Positions 33,729 through 45,159 of a DNA stretch of 64,000 bases are shown here, piece by piece (position 1 is the first letter of the stretch; the number at the start of each line of letters is the position of its first letter). Both the position numbers and the translations under genes were made by a program. The notes under the pieces were generated by a model. The model was not told the origin of the DNA. It made no database searches and worked only from the letters and a program-made list of their open reading frames with translations. This stretch comes from Dicyema japonicum. Taxonomy: Eukaryota > Dicyemida > Rhombozoa > Dicyemidae. The stretch lies in assembly GCA_011109175.1 (NCBI GenBank), contig RDEW01000010.1, forward strand, positions 851,837 to 915,836. Reading direction: 5' to 3'.

Positions 33729-34593
33729 AGGGCAATTTTTATGGCAACTAAAATTTCTAAAATGATATCTATTTTCGAAAAATGGCATCTAAAAATAATA
33801 TAATAGCCTTTTCACGAGAGCCATAGTATTATAGCTCCGCATAGGCAGGACACACACTTTTATTTAAGTAAAGAACAGTTAATTTAACTAATCGTAGAAC
33901 CAAGGAATGATCTTTCACTTCTATTTCTTTTTCTGTGTGTGAGTCCTTTCTAGAGAATCCAGTTCCGCTAGTGATATCCACGTCACTCGTTCAAATCCTT
34001 TTAGCATCGTAATGCGTGGAACCTTCCACCAGGTGAACAGCAGCAAGAATCGAACCCGTAACCTATGTCACTTTAGCCCGACACCTAACCACTATGCCAG
34101 TTGGCATCTAAAATAATAATAATAATAATAATAGCATCTAAAAATAAAAATGAACAATATAACTATCGTAAAATTTATAAATTGGCCAAATAATTTTATA
34201 ATTTATTATAAAACATAATTATGTAAATTTTAACATTATTTTATTAAATTTTTCTTTTTTGAGAGTTTCAATAGCTCACTCAAAACTGAGCAAAGATAGT
34301 TAGATAAACATTGATAATGAGAATTATTATTTTTAACTGCGCAATCAGTTAACGACTACTAGAAGCTACCAAAATTCTTATTCAACTTATTCAACTGACC
34401 TATATAGTTATTTTAATGTAAATTGTAATGAACGTGGAATAACAAGGAATTGTATTCTTACACGTGTTTAATATTTTATTTTTATTATAAAATAATTAAT
34501 TAAAAGTAAAAAATGCATTTATGGCAACTAAATGAATTATGCCATTTAAAATCAAAAATTGCAAAAATGGCACCTTAAGGCAGAAATTGCCCT
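33729..34593. mobile_element. Short AGGGCAA-ended element with 9-bp target duplication
   Basis: Left end AGGGCAATTTTTATGGCAAC; right end complement AGGGCAATTTCTGCCTTAAG. The nine bases ATCATAATT flank both ends (33720-33728 and 34594-34602). Subterminal GGCA(T/A)CTAAA motifs recur inside. No transposase. Nine-base duplications are typical of Mutator-like elements, but the ends are too short to be sure of the superfamily. A complete SINE is inserted inside. Confidence 0.7.
33801..34101 (-). mobile_element. tRNA-derived SINE with target duplication
   Basis: On the minus strand the 5' head holds a box A-like sequence TGGCATAGTGGTTAGGTG (34099-34082) and, 24 bases further on, a box B-like GGGTTCGATTC (34057-34047). 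These are the internal promoter elements of tRNA genes. A ~200-bp unrelated body follows, then a tail ATGCGGAGCTATAAT...ATGGCTCTCGTGAAA that resembles the 3' end of the group A LINE at 43892-46956. TGGCATCTAAAA plus an A/T run occurs just outside both ends (33783-33800 and 34102-34118), a target duplication. A SINE sharing its tail with a LINE is normally copied by that LINE's machinery. Confidence 0.8.
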
Positions 34594-35090
34594 ATCATAA
34601 TTAATTAATCCAAGGAATGAACCCAACGGAGAACGTCTGCTCGTACACCAAACCCATCTTCAATAGGTCATTAATACCCCGCTTCTGAAGAGTGATGGAG
34701 AAGTATTCCGCCCTTTTCTATTGTTCTACCTTCACTTTATTCTTCAGTGGAAGAGGTTTCATAATAGGAATTGTTTTGGTAAGATGGAAAGTAAATGAAT
34801 AAATAATAAATATGACATTTCCAGAAATTATCTACAGATATAAAAGTCAGAGTGTTTGAAATTGATGTGTGTTATGGATACATACTCTAATTGCTTTGGA
34901 ATCGGTGATTTCCATGGAAGACCGACTACAACCTTACCATAGTTCTTAATAAGGAAAACTGGGTCGAGGACGAGTGACGATCTAGATACAATAAGGACAA
35001 AGACTAGGAATAGAAAACGCTGGATGAGATTAACTTAAGTATTCATATGCTTACGAGTAGCGTGGGAGTGCAGTTAACAAAATAATATGT
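34594..35090 (+). mobile_element. Gap, then degraded group A LINE 3' fragment
   Basis: 34603-34890 shows nothing I recognise. From about 34895, 'FHGRPTTTLP', 'SDDLDTIRTKTRNRKRWMRL' and 'RVAWECS' follow the group A C-terminal tail, with an in-frame stop after TTTLP. A/T repeats end it near 35085. Confidence 0.55.
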
Positions 35091-35339
35091 CGCGCTCAAA
35101 GACAGAAAATTTGAAAACCTGATAACTAAATCCCTATGCGGCCTTCGGTCGAATCATCTAATTTTCCAATGAATCTCTTTTTTTAAACTCTTTTTAGAAT
35201 TTTAATTTTCTAAAGGACCGATATCTTGAAGAGGTTGAATCATGTTATTTGCAATTATCTTAGGCATATCCTTTTTTAGCTATATAAGTGCGCACGGACA
35301 GACAACTCATTCTTTTATTATATAGATAAGCACACTGCA

Positions 35340-37130
35340 AAACAACGTTAGTAAAGTTATCTCGCTTGTGCCACCCTTTCATGGGTGCGTTTTATTAATC
35401 GCTTCCAGTTCCCTCTGTCCTCGATAGGTTTCTCAGGTGCTTAAGATCATCTGCCGACGTCAACCCTTACCCAATCGAAGTTAGGTCTTGATGTAAAAGG
35501 GTTGGTAGAGTAATTCGTGGTTTCCCCGGAAAGTCGATCCCGGGTGAAAAGCATAGTGGTGTTCCATCGCGAGATTAGCCCCATCTGTTACTTCTTATTT
35601 TTCCGTCAATGAGTGGATATTGTAATGGGAATAGAGGTGTTTGTTTGAGATGTGCTTTGGCCAGGAAATTCTTAGAATGTATCTGAGCTGCATTCTATGA
35701 AAGGAGATCAGACTTTCCATTTCAGGCTTTGAGAGTGCCCAGGTAGAAGAGTTGTACAATAAAACCGTTTTACGAACATATTGTATAATTTGATTTTTAA
35801 AGAGGCAGAAATTTGTTTACCTCGTAACCATACGTTGTTAAGTCTTTTAAGACCTTTGTTCAAAATGTAAGTACTTAGTTTTTGAAACTCTTCAGGAGCG
35901 TATTTTATGAGCTCTGCGTTAACATTATCTGGGCCTGAAGCTTTTGAGTTATTTAGTCTGGTCACATCCTTTTTAACTTCCGTTAAAGTTATTTCTGGTG
36001 ATAGATTTCTGGGGACTCCATCAAACGGATAAAGCTTTTGTTCGTTATCAAAATTGAAATATTTTCGAAGTGATCAGCTATGGTGTCTGTGCGTTCCTGT
36101 TTGTTGTAAATGGTTTTTTTCCGAGTTCATCATGAACTGTTAGATTTTCAGATTTCTTTTTTCGTGCTAGCATCTTTACAGACGCATACATTTGCGCTTC
36201 GTGTTTGTACTTTCCTACTTCATTTGCAAGGTTTTGTAACTCTGTTTTGTGGTTTACCTGACACTTTTTTCTTGATTTCTCGCATAATTTTGTTCTTTGG
36301 ATTTTAAACTCAGTTTTTTTCACTTGGTTGTGGGTGTTCATGCATTTGATACGTAGATCCTTTTGTAATAAGAAAGGTGATCTAGATATGAATCGTGTAT
36401 TCCTTTGAAGGTTTTGGGAATTATCCCAATCGTGTGATTAGCCGCTGATTTTATTTTGTTAACGAGTTTATTCTATAAACTTCCAGCAGGTTGATTGAGA
36501 TTGATCGGTTCTATGGTTTGTGATATTTTAGCTGAATGGTTATTTCTGTGGACAGAATTGTTTCTTAAGAGTTCGACTGCGTATCTAACTTCTCTGTGTC
36601 TGTTTTTGACTCTGTTAATCCAAAATCTTCTATTTAGAAGAAGTTTGATTACTAATAGTACCCATGAAACTCAGTTCTCGGGCCCGCGTCCAATTTTTAC
36701 TTATGTAGAGTATATAGCTCGTGGATATTTCCATAAGGGTTGTGGATAGTGAACTGTAAAAATCATCCAGTTCCGTTGGTTTTTAGATACTTTTGGAGAT
36801 GTAGGTGCATATACATTTATAATTGTAGAGTTAGATCCAGTTTCCAATTGAATTACAAAAAATTCTGTTCATTCACTTTCCATTTCTTTTCATATATTAC
36901 CTGAGTCTGATATCCAACGCAAAGTCCATTCAGTAGTAGTGACAGTCCGAAGGAAGCAAGATAAGGTCGTGGTCAGCATTTTGTTCGTTAAATCCTTCTT
37001 TGACTTTGGTCTCTTGCAAGCAGCAGATAGTAATGTTGAACCGTTTCAGATCCTGGCACAGTGACCTCCTTTTGACCGACGACTTTAATCCTCGAAGTAT
37101 GCTAGCGTGAACAGAGAGTTTGGAAAGAGT
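35340..37130 (-). mobile_element. Group A LINE, internally deleted (minus)
   Basis: Minus strand from 37130: 'SILRGLKSSV', 'ITICCLQETKVKEGF' and 'IINVYAPTSPKVSKN' (APE domain). The linker frame 36341-36078 follows, then frame 35965-35708 where 'NSKASGPDNVNAELIKYAPE' (start of the RT) runs straight into 'RLNNVWLRGKQISA' and 'KIKLYNMFVK' (end of the RT). The YADD-containing core, about 200 residues, is deleted. The rest to 35340 includes a frame-shifted 'LISFHRMQLRYILRISWP' and 'AQAR', then the 3' end. Confidence 0.75.
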
Positions 37131-37372
37131 AAAAAAGACATTAGTGCAATTTGAGATGCGTCACCAACCTCAACCAGAAAAAATCTCAAATCATGGATTT
37201 TTAATTACTTGGTGTAATTTATATTTTGCCTATATTTGATTTGAATTTACTAATATTTGCTAAAACTTTCTAAAATTAACCAAATTTAATAATATCGTCT
37301 AATTAGTATATCAGACGTAAAAATCGGGAATATATTTATATAGTAAACTGTTCATATTAAGGTAAGAACATA

Positions 37373-39285
37373 ATGATTTTTGTCTACGTGTTATTTTTGT
37401 CACGGAATTATATACTTTCTGAATGTCCGACGATTAAACTCACCCAAAACCCTGATATTTTTGAACATTCTGAATACTTGCTTACCCATTCCTTAGATGG
37501 GGTACTCTACATGAATCATTGGCCTACAAACAAGACAATGAAATGTCTCCCATCATTTACGTCTAAATTGTAACAGTTCTATCGTCATTTCACAGTAGAA
37601 GAATCTGGACTGACGAATTGCCTGCAAAGTACTTATTCAAGAACTTATCAGCCAATATAAACTTATCCGCAGTTAACGGAACAGTCCCACTTCCACGTTG
37701 TTATATCAAAAGTAATAATACCACGTGCTTTGTGAGTCCTCCAGTCCCAATTTATAGACCAGGTTTAGACAACTTTAAAACTTTAGAAATTAAATTCATA
37801 TTTTCAAATAACAGTGAAATAGAGGCATGTGTTGATGAACCCTTCGTTTTGAAGATTTTGGAGATCCCAGACTACGCTCTACCGTTTACATCAGCCTGTA
37901 AGATGAAATTCGACTACTGCAACATCCCAGGAACCCATTTGATTATTGGTTGTTAATATAAGACGACTTAAGACACAATATATATTTCCAGTATTGGAAA
38001 GAATAAGAGAATCAGCTGCTCCATTTTTGACAAAAAATTCGTCCTCAAAATAAAATTTGTCAATTGTTTTTTTTATATTTATTTCTCAGCATCCACTAAC
38101 TGTGGAGGAAAAAAAGGTAAAATAATATATCCCCGAATAACCACGTGTTCTACTACTATAAACACAAATACAACTACTTTAACAACGAAGTGACGTCAAA
38201 AATGATCGGATACCTTTGTCTTTCGCAGATGAGACTTATCAAGTAACAAAATATTTTTAATTTTTATAGAAATATCGTTTATAAAAACGAGAAGGGGGTG
38301 AAGATTCCAGAGATGTATTTATTTAAGAGATCAGCGGGAGTTCACAAATTCTCATGCCAAGTCGATAACTCTGAAGAAACGAAAGTCAACTTCACAGTTG
38401 TCATTCCTGGTGGCTTCACTTGTAATAAAATTAGAACCACCAAAAATCCTGTCAAAATTAAAAGACTGCCAAAATAGTGAGAACAGGTGTAATTTCACTG
38501 TCGACTTTTATTCCGGCAAATTCGGAAGCCCAATTATTGTCACATGGTACCTCAATGGGGATGAGTTAATTGGTTTTCTTAGTATTTCTTGAATTGTTAG
38601 AAAACGAAGACTTTCAAGTCATCGACAACTTCAACGTATCTTTAAATCTGAAGGCTTACAAATTTGGAAACATTCAGGCCATTATTAGCAACAACTTGGG
38701 AACACAGATGACGTATGCTTATGCTAATTATACTGGTATATGTAATCTGGATATATTGTAGAACCTCCTTATTTTGAAGTAGATCTCCCCCAAACCTTCA
38801 CTCTATCATCAAACGTCTCGACTCTCTCATTTACAGCCAAAGTCAAGTTCTCAGGAGTGGAAGAACCATTAATGTGGTGGACCAAAAACGGAGATATGAT
38901 TGATGATGGCACTTCAGAGAATGTTAATCACTCTGTTAATCATAAAACACGCACTTAGTAACTTCTAATAATTTAAATCAAGTTCTTTAGAGATTATTTC
39001 TACTAAAAATTCTTCCGACGAGGGAACTTATCAGTGCGTCTTTCAGGCAGGGTCAGTTATTGTAAAAAGCAGCGGCCTGGAAATCTTCAATAATGGTTAC
39101 TTTGGAAATGATCATTTACAGAATTCAAAGCTGAAAAGAAAAAGGACTATCTTCAAACTCTTTCTGTGATTGCAGGATCTGGCGTTTTAGTTCTTTTGAT
39201 TTTTCTATGTTTTATCTACATTAAGCGGCACCGAAGGAATAATTCCTGTGGGGTCTATTTAATATATTGTAGTGAACAAAATTGA
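37373..39285 (+). CDS. Immunoglobulin-superfamily single-pass membrane protein (about 9 exons)
   Basis: Exon 37373-37569 starts with a hydrophobic stretch (MIFVYVLFLS) compatible with a signal peptide. Introns with GT..AG ends: 37570-37595 (26 nt), about 37952-37991 (junction not resolved in frame), 38066-38089 (24), 38190-38269 (80), 38410-38434 (25), 38573-38600 (28), 38736-38761 (26), one unresolved within about 38940-39000, and 39096-39121 (26). Ig-like parts: 'AGVHKFSCQVDNSEETKVNF'; then 'CNFTVDF', 'IIVTWYLNGDEL', 'SLNLKAYKFGNIQAIISNN'; then 'EEPLMWWTKNGDMI' and 'SSDEGTYQCVFQAGS'. The last two look like I-set domains. A transmembrane helix (SVIAGSGVLVLLIFLCFIYI) and a basic KRHRR stop signal follow, then a tail of about 15 residues with no kinase domain. 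I cannot match it to a named family. Adhesion or receptor use is inference. Confidence 0.75.
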
Positions 39286-39479
39286 AAAAATTTTTGGTCT
39301 GAAAAACGTAAATTCACTAAAATCTTCCTTCGTGGCAAATAAAACAGAAATTGGTATTTTGGCTTAAATTTCATTTTAGTACCGATTTTGGTTTGAAGCA
39401 ATTTAATTGATATTTATTTGTTAGATATGTATTTTAGATTCAAAATTTGTTTTTTTAATACAATTTAATAAATTAATAA

Positions 39480-40065
39480 CAAACTAGTTAAAAGTCAACT
39501 TTTATGACAAGGGTTCTATTATGGCCTGCAGGCATTGAACACGCAATGGAGGTTACTCCTCATGATCGTGAGCCCAATTTTACGGAAAAAATATTCAATG
39601 GCCGGTGGTCATGCGGCTAAATCGTTCAAACGAGCAATAGGAATACACTAAATCCTCAGCCAAATTTTAAATTTGTTCATTTTATAATCCAATAAATGAC
39701 CAATGGTCGAATCACTAAATTAATTCAAACTCATATACCCAATTCGATATTTCTTGGAGTGTTTAGGAAAAATTGCTTTCGAAAGTAGACAATCTTAAAT
39801 TTCTGGATTTAGCTTAGTCTATCGCCGCCACGTGGTTTTGCGAGACTTCTCCGATTTTCAAATATCGTTTGATAATGGAATTCACAGTTTGGTATTTGAT
39901 ATTAACGATATTTGATATTTTGGATTTTGATCTTTCATTCAAATACTCATCAATAATTCGTTTTCGGTCTTCATCGGAAATTTTAGATCTTAAATTTGAA
40001 GATCGTCGAACCTTTATCGAATCAGGTCCACCATAGTGTCTTCACTCATTTAAAAATATCGTTCT
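39480..40065 (-). mobile_element. Tc1/mariner-type transposase N-terminal remnant
   Basis: The minus strand from 40060 begins MSEDTMVDLIR and, across a frame change, reads 'KISDEDRKRIIDEYLNERSK', then 'ISNIVNIKYQTVNSIIKRYL'. This is a helix-turn-helix like that of IS630/Tc1 transposases, followed by a degraded second helix region. The DDE domain is not recognisable. It is not the same family as 3119-4129. 39286-39479 holds nothing I recognise. Confidence 0.5.
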
Positions 40066-40309
40066 TATCGATGACTATCTATTTGAATGATCGTGATTTG
40101 AAAGTTTGTATATTTTCAATGTCGTAATTACAAACAGAAAGAGCAAGGGATTTATGGAAGTGATTTAACAGAAGCTTAAAATCAACCGAGGACCCAATTA
40201 GGAACTAGTAAGGGTCTTTCAGCTGTTATGTAAGATCTCTGCGAGGAGGTGATTTGTCACACAACAAAAAGAGCTCTCTTGCTTCTATTATCTCAATATG
40301 GTAGAATCT

Positions 40310-41250
40310 TTACAGGCCCTTCATTCAATTGAACATCAACGGAATAAAAGGGAAGACAATTAATTCGTCGATTTCTAATCATACACAAAATTGACATTTG
40401 TCTTTTATAAGAAACAAGGTTTATTCGTTCTTCTCCCTTGCTCAGCTTGCTTGGTTATGACGTTATTCGGCAAGACCACCCGTCCTGTAGCGGAGGAATG
40501 AGATCACGAATTTTACAACATACTCTACGATTTTAGTACGGATGGACATTGAAATAGTCACGATTATAAACATATTCATATCTTCTTCCAGTTTCTGTAC
40601 AGGGACTTCAGAATGTTTTGGAAGATCTCCGAAACGAAAAAAACGTGCTGGTACGTAGAGATCTGAATTCCAAACACCTGGCCTGATTAAATGGGCAATT
40701 GGCAGTCATGAGAAAAAATCTTTTACTAGCAAGTCTGGATGGCCAAGTACTTCTAAGATTTATTGAACTCAAAAAATATGCTAACTCAAGGATAGTATTA
40801 CATGTCCGGCCTTAACACTTCTTTTAGTTAGTATCCCTTTCTCTTCAGTTGGTCTGTCTGTGGTTTACGATTTATACTTATCTCAGTTAAAGGAAGACCT
40901 TTTACATATAGTAGACTGCCCAGACAAAACTACAAAAATGTCAATTGGAAGAAATTCGCTTCCGTTGTTAACTATAAGCAGGTGGGAAACAATATGGGAA
41001 CCTTTGAATCTACCAATAACTCAGTCTCTCATTTTAACAAGATAATTCAAGACGTAAAGAAAACATTTATAAAAAGCTCCTCCTCTTTCGACAAGCATAT
41101 TTCCCAAAATCTGACTGGGAGTTTTCATTGAGACCAGTCAATACCATCAAATTGAATATTCAGAATTTTTCAGTCTTCCATCTAATTAGCTCCTCCAGAG
41201 ATATCAGACTCGTGGATACAGGGGAACTTAGTAGCAAGAAAACCATCTTG
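40310..41250 (+). mobile_element. Group B LINE, degraded endonuclease region
   Basis: 'FIQLNINGIKGK' (40325-40360) starts the APE domain just as in the copies at 9500 and 60620. 'LLSLLGYDVIRQDHPSCSGG' and 'DLNSKHLA' follow in other frames. The 2A motif expected just upstream is no longer readable (only GRIFTGP remains). No RT is recognisable. Confidence 0.6.
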
Positions 41251-43470
41251 ATAACAAAAATACTATTTTTCAACAGAAAAAAACGGTATGTGTTACAGGA
41301 GATTTAACTTAAGAAACTAATCAACCTTTCTCCTATAAACTTTCCCACCCAGAATGAGAATAGTGGACAGCCAAATAAAACCGTATAAGAAGTGTTGACT
41401 ATGTTTGCAGCAGAAATATAGGATTCCAGGCGATTTTATATTATGAAGAACTTGTCTGGTGGAACGTTGACATTCATAATCTCCGATTACTAGCAGGCTG
41501 TGGTCTGAAAAGTGGGAATAGCGATTTCCAGAGCATCGATAATTGAGTCGTCTTTCCCAATCGTTATATGGTCTAGGTACTATATATTAGTGGGACTGAG
41601 ATCTCAGAATAATAGTTAGAAAAAAAGAAATCCAAGAAGCTCAGCTCACTACATACCAGTAGAGAGTCAACCAGAATTATAGTTATATCCCGTTTTCTCC
41701 GTTCTCCCCTTTCTAATTCATAATACTCTCTTTGAATAATCGCTTTTGCTATTCCTTTGTTATCGAGATATTGCTCATTTTTTGATTGACAAATTGGTCC
41801 AGTTAACTGGAAATACGATATTGAGACATTGATCATTTTTTGACAATAATTTCCAAATTTCAGAACTCCCACTACAAAAGATCCAAAGGCGCTCTAGAAT
41901 TAGAAAGAACACTAGCAAATAAGAGAGGAGTGTTTAGTAATAAGAGTGTTATAGTAGCTACCGCGAGTAAGACAAACAAGCAATTCCCCTCTTAAGACTC
42001 GTATGGAATGTGCTAAATTAGCCATCCCTCTTTTTGGATGTCCCTTCTCCTTTTTTGATAGCAACGATATGATGACACCTAAGAAGGAAAGTGAATTGGG
42101 TTCTAGAATCTCCGAGGTTTCAGCTTTGACGAGTTTGAGAGATGTGAAACTAAAATTTTGAGGTTATTTCAATAACTGAGTTTATAATATAATCCGCGTT
42201 TTCTCGTTGCTATGGTTAAGACAAAGCATATGAAACACGGAAAACCGAAGGAATGTCAGTCTTTTGTTTTTTTCCATTGCCAGTTAAAGTAGTTAATCAA
42301 GGTCATCTACATCTCTGAGAAACGTTTTTGGATGTCATCGATCTAACGATTGGAAGAGTGATTCTTGGTTCGATAAGCTTCAGAGGAGAAGTAGTCATTC
42401 GTGAATATTTAGTTGTTACAAGACTGATAATTCGAAATAAAATGGAATGAAAAAATATCATTTTACTTCCTACACTGAGTCAGAGGGGTTCCTACAAACT
42501 GAAAAAACTGGATGTTTCCTTCTTTTTCTGTTGGTTCTGAATATACTTGTGTGAAATTGGAAGGATTTTACCTCTGCGACAGTGGAAATTGGATACATTT
42601 AATTATTGCTTACTATTAACTTTTTTCTCGGTGTATCAAAAAATTATAAATAAAATGGCATTTTATGGCAACTTTTCTACAAAATCGATTATTGGTAATA
42701 ATTTGAAGAAACATGATTTTGGATTACGGAAGAGAGAGCCTAGAGTAACACCACAGCTCTTACAGAAAACTGGGAACGCGATTATTAGGGATAACTCTCA
42801 TTGTCTGGTTAGTTTCTGCAAATAATAATCATTGCACATTAATTATATTTCAAGTATTTTTTTGTTATTATCTGATTTGTTAGCCACGTGGTTAATTAAT
42901 TGGAAGGTAGAAATGATGACTTTGACCTAAATGTCCACTTAGCTTCATGATGAAAGTCCCTTATCTTTTTCTTATCGTTAGGATAGACAGAGTGACGGAA
43001 ATATCGGATGCACGTACGATCAGGTTTTGAATCTCGGCAAGCTAAAATTGAATTATGTGTAGTGCTATTTACTAGCTTAATAATTCAAATGATCATGTAT
43101 TAGTGCAAATCAAATACTTATATTTTTTAGTGCAAGCAAACTTTAAGACGAAACCTGACTACAGAGAAATATTTAAATTAGTTTAAATTAGTTATGGTAC
43201 TTATCTGTGTATGTTTACTACAAAAAATTAAAGTTGTTTATCAAATTGAAATTATCATGACTAATTAGGAAAACTGCGATCATGACATTCAATGACTAAA
43301 ATTTAATAGAAGTATATTATCTAAAAAAGATAATAAAAATATAAGAGTAAACGTTAAAAAAATTAGGAGTCGTTTTGTAATAAATTATAAGTTTATTATG
43401 AAAAGTTATTAAAATGTTAAACGATAGCAATAAAAAATATTAAAAAGATTTTAATAAAGGAAATATTATT
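41251..43470. other. Mostly unassigned region
   Basis: On the minus strand, 41560-41480 reads 'YSHFSDHSLLVIGDYE', which could be the SDH motif of an APE endonuclease remnant. The frame 41872-41573 upstream is unrecognised. On the plus strand an ATG at 42655 opens 56 codons (MAFYGNFSTKSII..., ending at 42825) in normal A/T-rich surroundings. It could be a first exon but I know no relative. 42340-42450 has a frame 'DVIDLTIGRVILGSISFRGE' of unknown identity. 42830-43470 is A/T-rich without features. Confidence 0.3.
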
Positions 43471-43477
43471 ATTAAAG

Positions 43478-43558
43478 GCTGTGATGGCCGAGTGGTTAAG
43501 GCGGTGGATTCGAAATCCAATGGGTTTACCCGCGCAGGTTCGAATCCTGCCCACAGCG
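43478..43558 (+). tRNA. tRNA-Ser (anticodon CGA)
   Basis: Starts GCTGTGATGGCCGAGTGG and ends CCACAGCG. The anticodon stem-loop TGGATTCGAAATCCA gives anticodon CGA, reading UCG serine. The long variable arm (TGGGTTTACCCG), box A (TGGCCGAGTGG) and box B (GGTTCGAATCC) are typical of class II tRNA-Ser. The acceptor stem pairs except at its innermost position (A opposite C). CCA is not encoded, as usual in animals. No intron. The sequence is close to animal tRNA-Ser(CGA) as I recall it. Confidence 0.96.
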
Positions 43559-43563
43559 TTTTT
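43559..43563 (+). terminator. RNA polymerase III terminator
   Basis: A run of five T residues directly after the discriminator base of the tRNA gene, the standard Pol III stop signal. Confidence 0.8.
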
Positions 43564-43955
43564 GCAAAATTTTTCAAACATTATGGATTTAATTATTTTA
43601 TATTACATGTCTAGCATTAAATGAAACATTCGTATTGGTTGTTTTATTTAGTAAATTTTAACCTAAATGTACATGATAAAGCGTATTTGATTATTTAAAC
43701 TCACAAAATAACCACAATATTCAGGAAAATAACTATTGTGAAATTAATTCTTGAAAAATATTTAAAATTCAATTATTAGAATTGATTTATTAAAACTGCA
43801 GTCAAGAATAAGATGCTTTTCAACAAGGTTCCTTTTTATCACCAGCCTTATTAACTATATATTATGCTGATGACCTATTAGATCTCCTAATTATTATTAT
43901 TAAAGCACTTTCACGAAAGCCATAATGATGCCATATTATTAAAGCACTTTCACGA

Positions 43956-45023
43956 TTATAGCCCCGCATGTGCAACACTCAAAGAAACAATATTTATAGT
44001 TAGTCTTTTCCATCTTCCTCTGTCGAATGCGAGTGATCTCAATTCTTCCAGGTCGTCTCCCGTCTTTAGATTTTTTCTCACACAATTTAAGTCTTTGTTT
44101 AGGGCTGTCTGAAGTGTCGTTCTAGGTCGTCCGCGGAAGGGTTTTTCGCATCTGTCAAAGTAATCTTCCATCGCTTTGTTAGCGGGTGCGTCCGGGTTCA
44201 TTCTTAGTACATGCCCAAATAGCCTCCACCGGGCATCTATCACATCCTTGCTGATGTAAGAACACATACACTTGTTGTAGATACCAGTGGTTGATATTCT
44301 ACGTGGCCACTCCATTCCGAGTAAGCTTCTTAGTTGCCTTCTATGGAACGAATCCAGTTTCAATAGTTCGTTGAAGGAACTTCCCCATGTCCCAGCGTTA
44401 TACAGTAGGATCGGTTTCACAAACGCGTTGTAAAGCCTGCATCTGATGTCAATTCCAAGTCCTTTGGCCCTTAGCCATCCTTTCTTCAGTTTAGCCATTG
44501 CCGCATTTGCCAGTGTTTTCCTCCTTAGTACATCTTCAGCGTCTCCTAGTAGAGAGCCGAGCTTATTAGTACGTCTCCATCTTTCATGAGTAATATCGTC
44601 TTCTCTTTTGATTTCCGTAATTTCAGTTTTGTTAACATTTACGCTGAGAAACCATTTCTCAAGCTCCGCAGGTGCATTTTCTAGCAGGTGTTGGAGTGCG
44701 GTCACATCCCGTGATACAAAATCCACATCATCCGCATAAGATGTCTCTTCTATGTCTCCTATATAGCATTTACGGAGGTCGCGGAGTGCAGATTCAAGGT
44801 ATATGGTGAATAGTAAAGGGGAGAGGGAATCACCCTGGGGTGTCCCAATCGTTGTTTTGAAACTGCGGGAAGTTGCTCCTTCTGTCCTCACAGATAGTCT
44901 TGTGTTCGCAAGTAGTAGTCTGATTATCCTAACCGACGATTCATCCAATATTTGCTCAAGCACATTCATCAGTTTCTGTCTGTTTATTGAGTCGAAAGCT
45001 CTGGAGAGATCTATTCCCAACAC
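43956..45023 (-). CDS. Group A reverse transcriptase, C-terminal 355 residues, uninterrupted
   Basis: One open frame. Motif A is 'LGIDLSRAFDSINR' (Asp at residue 5), motif B 'TPQGDSLSPLLFTIYL' (61-76), motif C 'SYADDVDF' (catalytic Asp pair at 98-99), then 'KWFLSVNVNKTEI', thumb-like 'KPILLYNAGTWG', 'FHRRQLRSLLGMEWPRRI', and the group's C-terminal block 'RWRLFGHVLRM', 'MEDYF', 'FRGRPRTTL' and 'DDLEELRSLAFDRGRWKRL'. All catalytic residues are present. It continues the frame-shifted ORF upstream. No zinc knuckle or extra nuclease follows. I call the clade RTE-like without certainty. Confidence 0.9.
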   Translation of the reverse strand: MLGIDLSRAFDSINRQKLMNVLEQILDESSVRIIRLLLANTRLSVRTEGATSRSFKTTIGTPQGDSLSPLLFTIYLESALRDLRKCYIGDIEETSYADDVDFVSRDVTALQHLLENAPAELEKWFLSVNVNKTEITEIKREDDITHERWRRTNKLGSLLGDAEDVLRRKTLANAAMAKLKKGWLRAKGLGIDIRCRLYNAFVKPILLYNAGTWGSSFNELLKLDSFHRRQLRSLLGMEWPRRISTTGIYNKCMCSYISKDVIDARWRLFGHVLRMNPDAPANKAMEDYFDRCEKPFRGRPRTTLQTALNKDLNCVRKNLKTGDDLEELRSLAFDRGRWKRLTINIVSLSVAHAGL

Positions 45024-45159
45024 GGTTGTTGCGCTCTTGAATCTTTGGTGCGTTGCGCAGCGCCATCTGTGGCTCCATACAATGTCTGCCGTAGACCTCC
45101 CTTCTCGGAACCCACTTTGACTTGCTGGTAGGTATAGATCGCCATACCCTTTATCCGGC

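Noticed and set aside
38229-38242. A 14-nt micro-exon between 38190-38228 and 38243-38269 in the Ig gene
   Set aside because: Including it gives a stop codon at the join; removing 38190-38269 as one 80-nt intron keeps the frame.
37373-39285. Receptor tyrosine kinase (FGFR or VEGFR-like) for the Ig gene
   Set aside because: The frame after the transmembrane helix stops within about 15 residues, and no kinase motifs occur downstream before a Tc1/mariner remnant.
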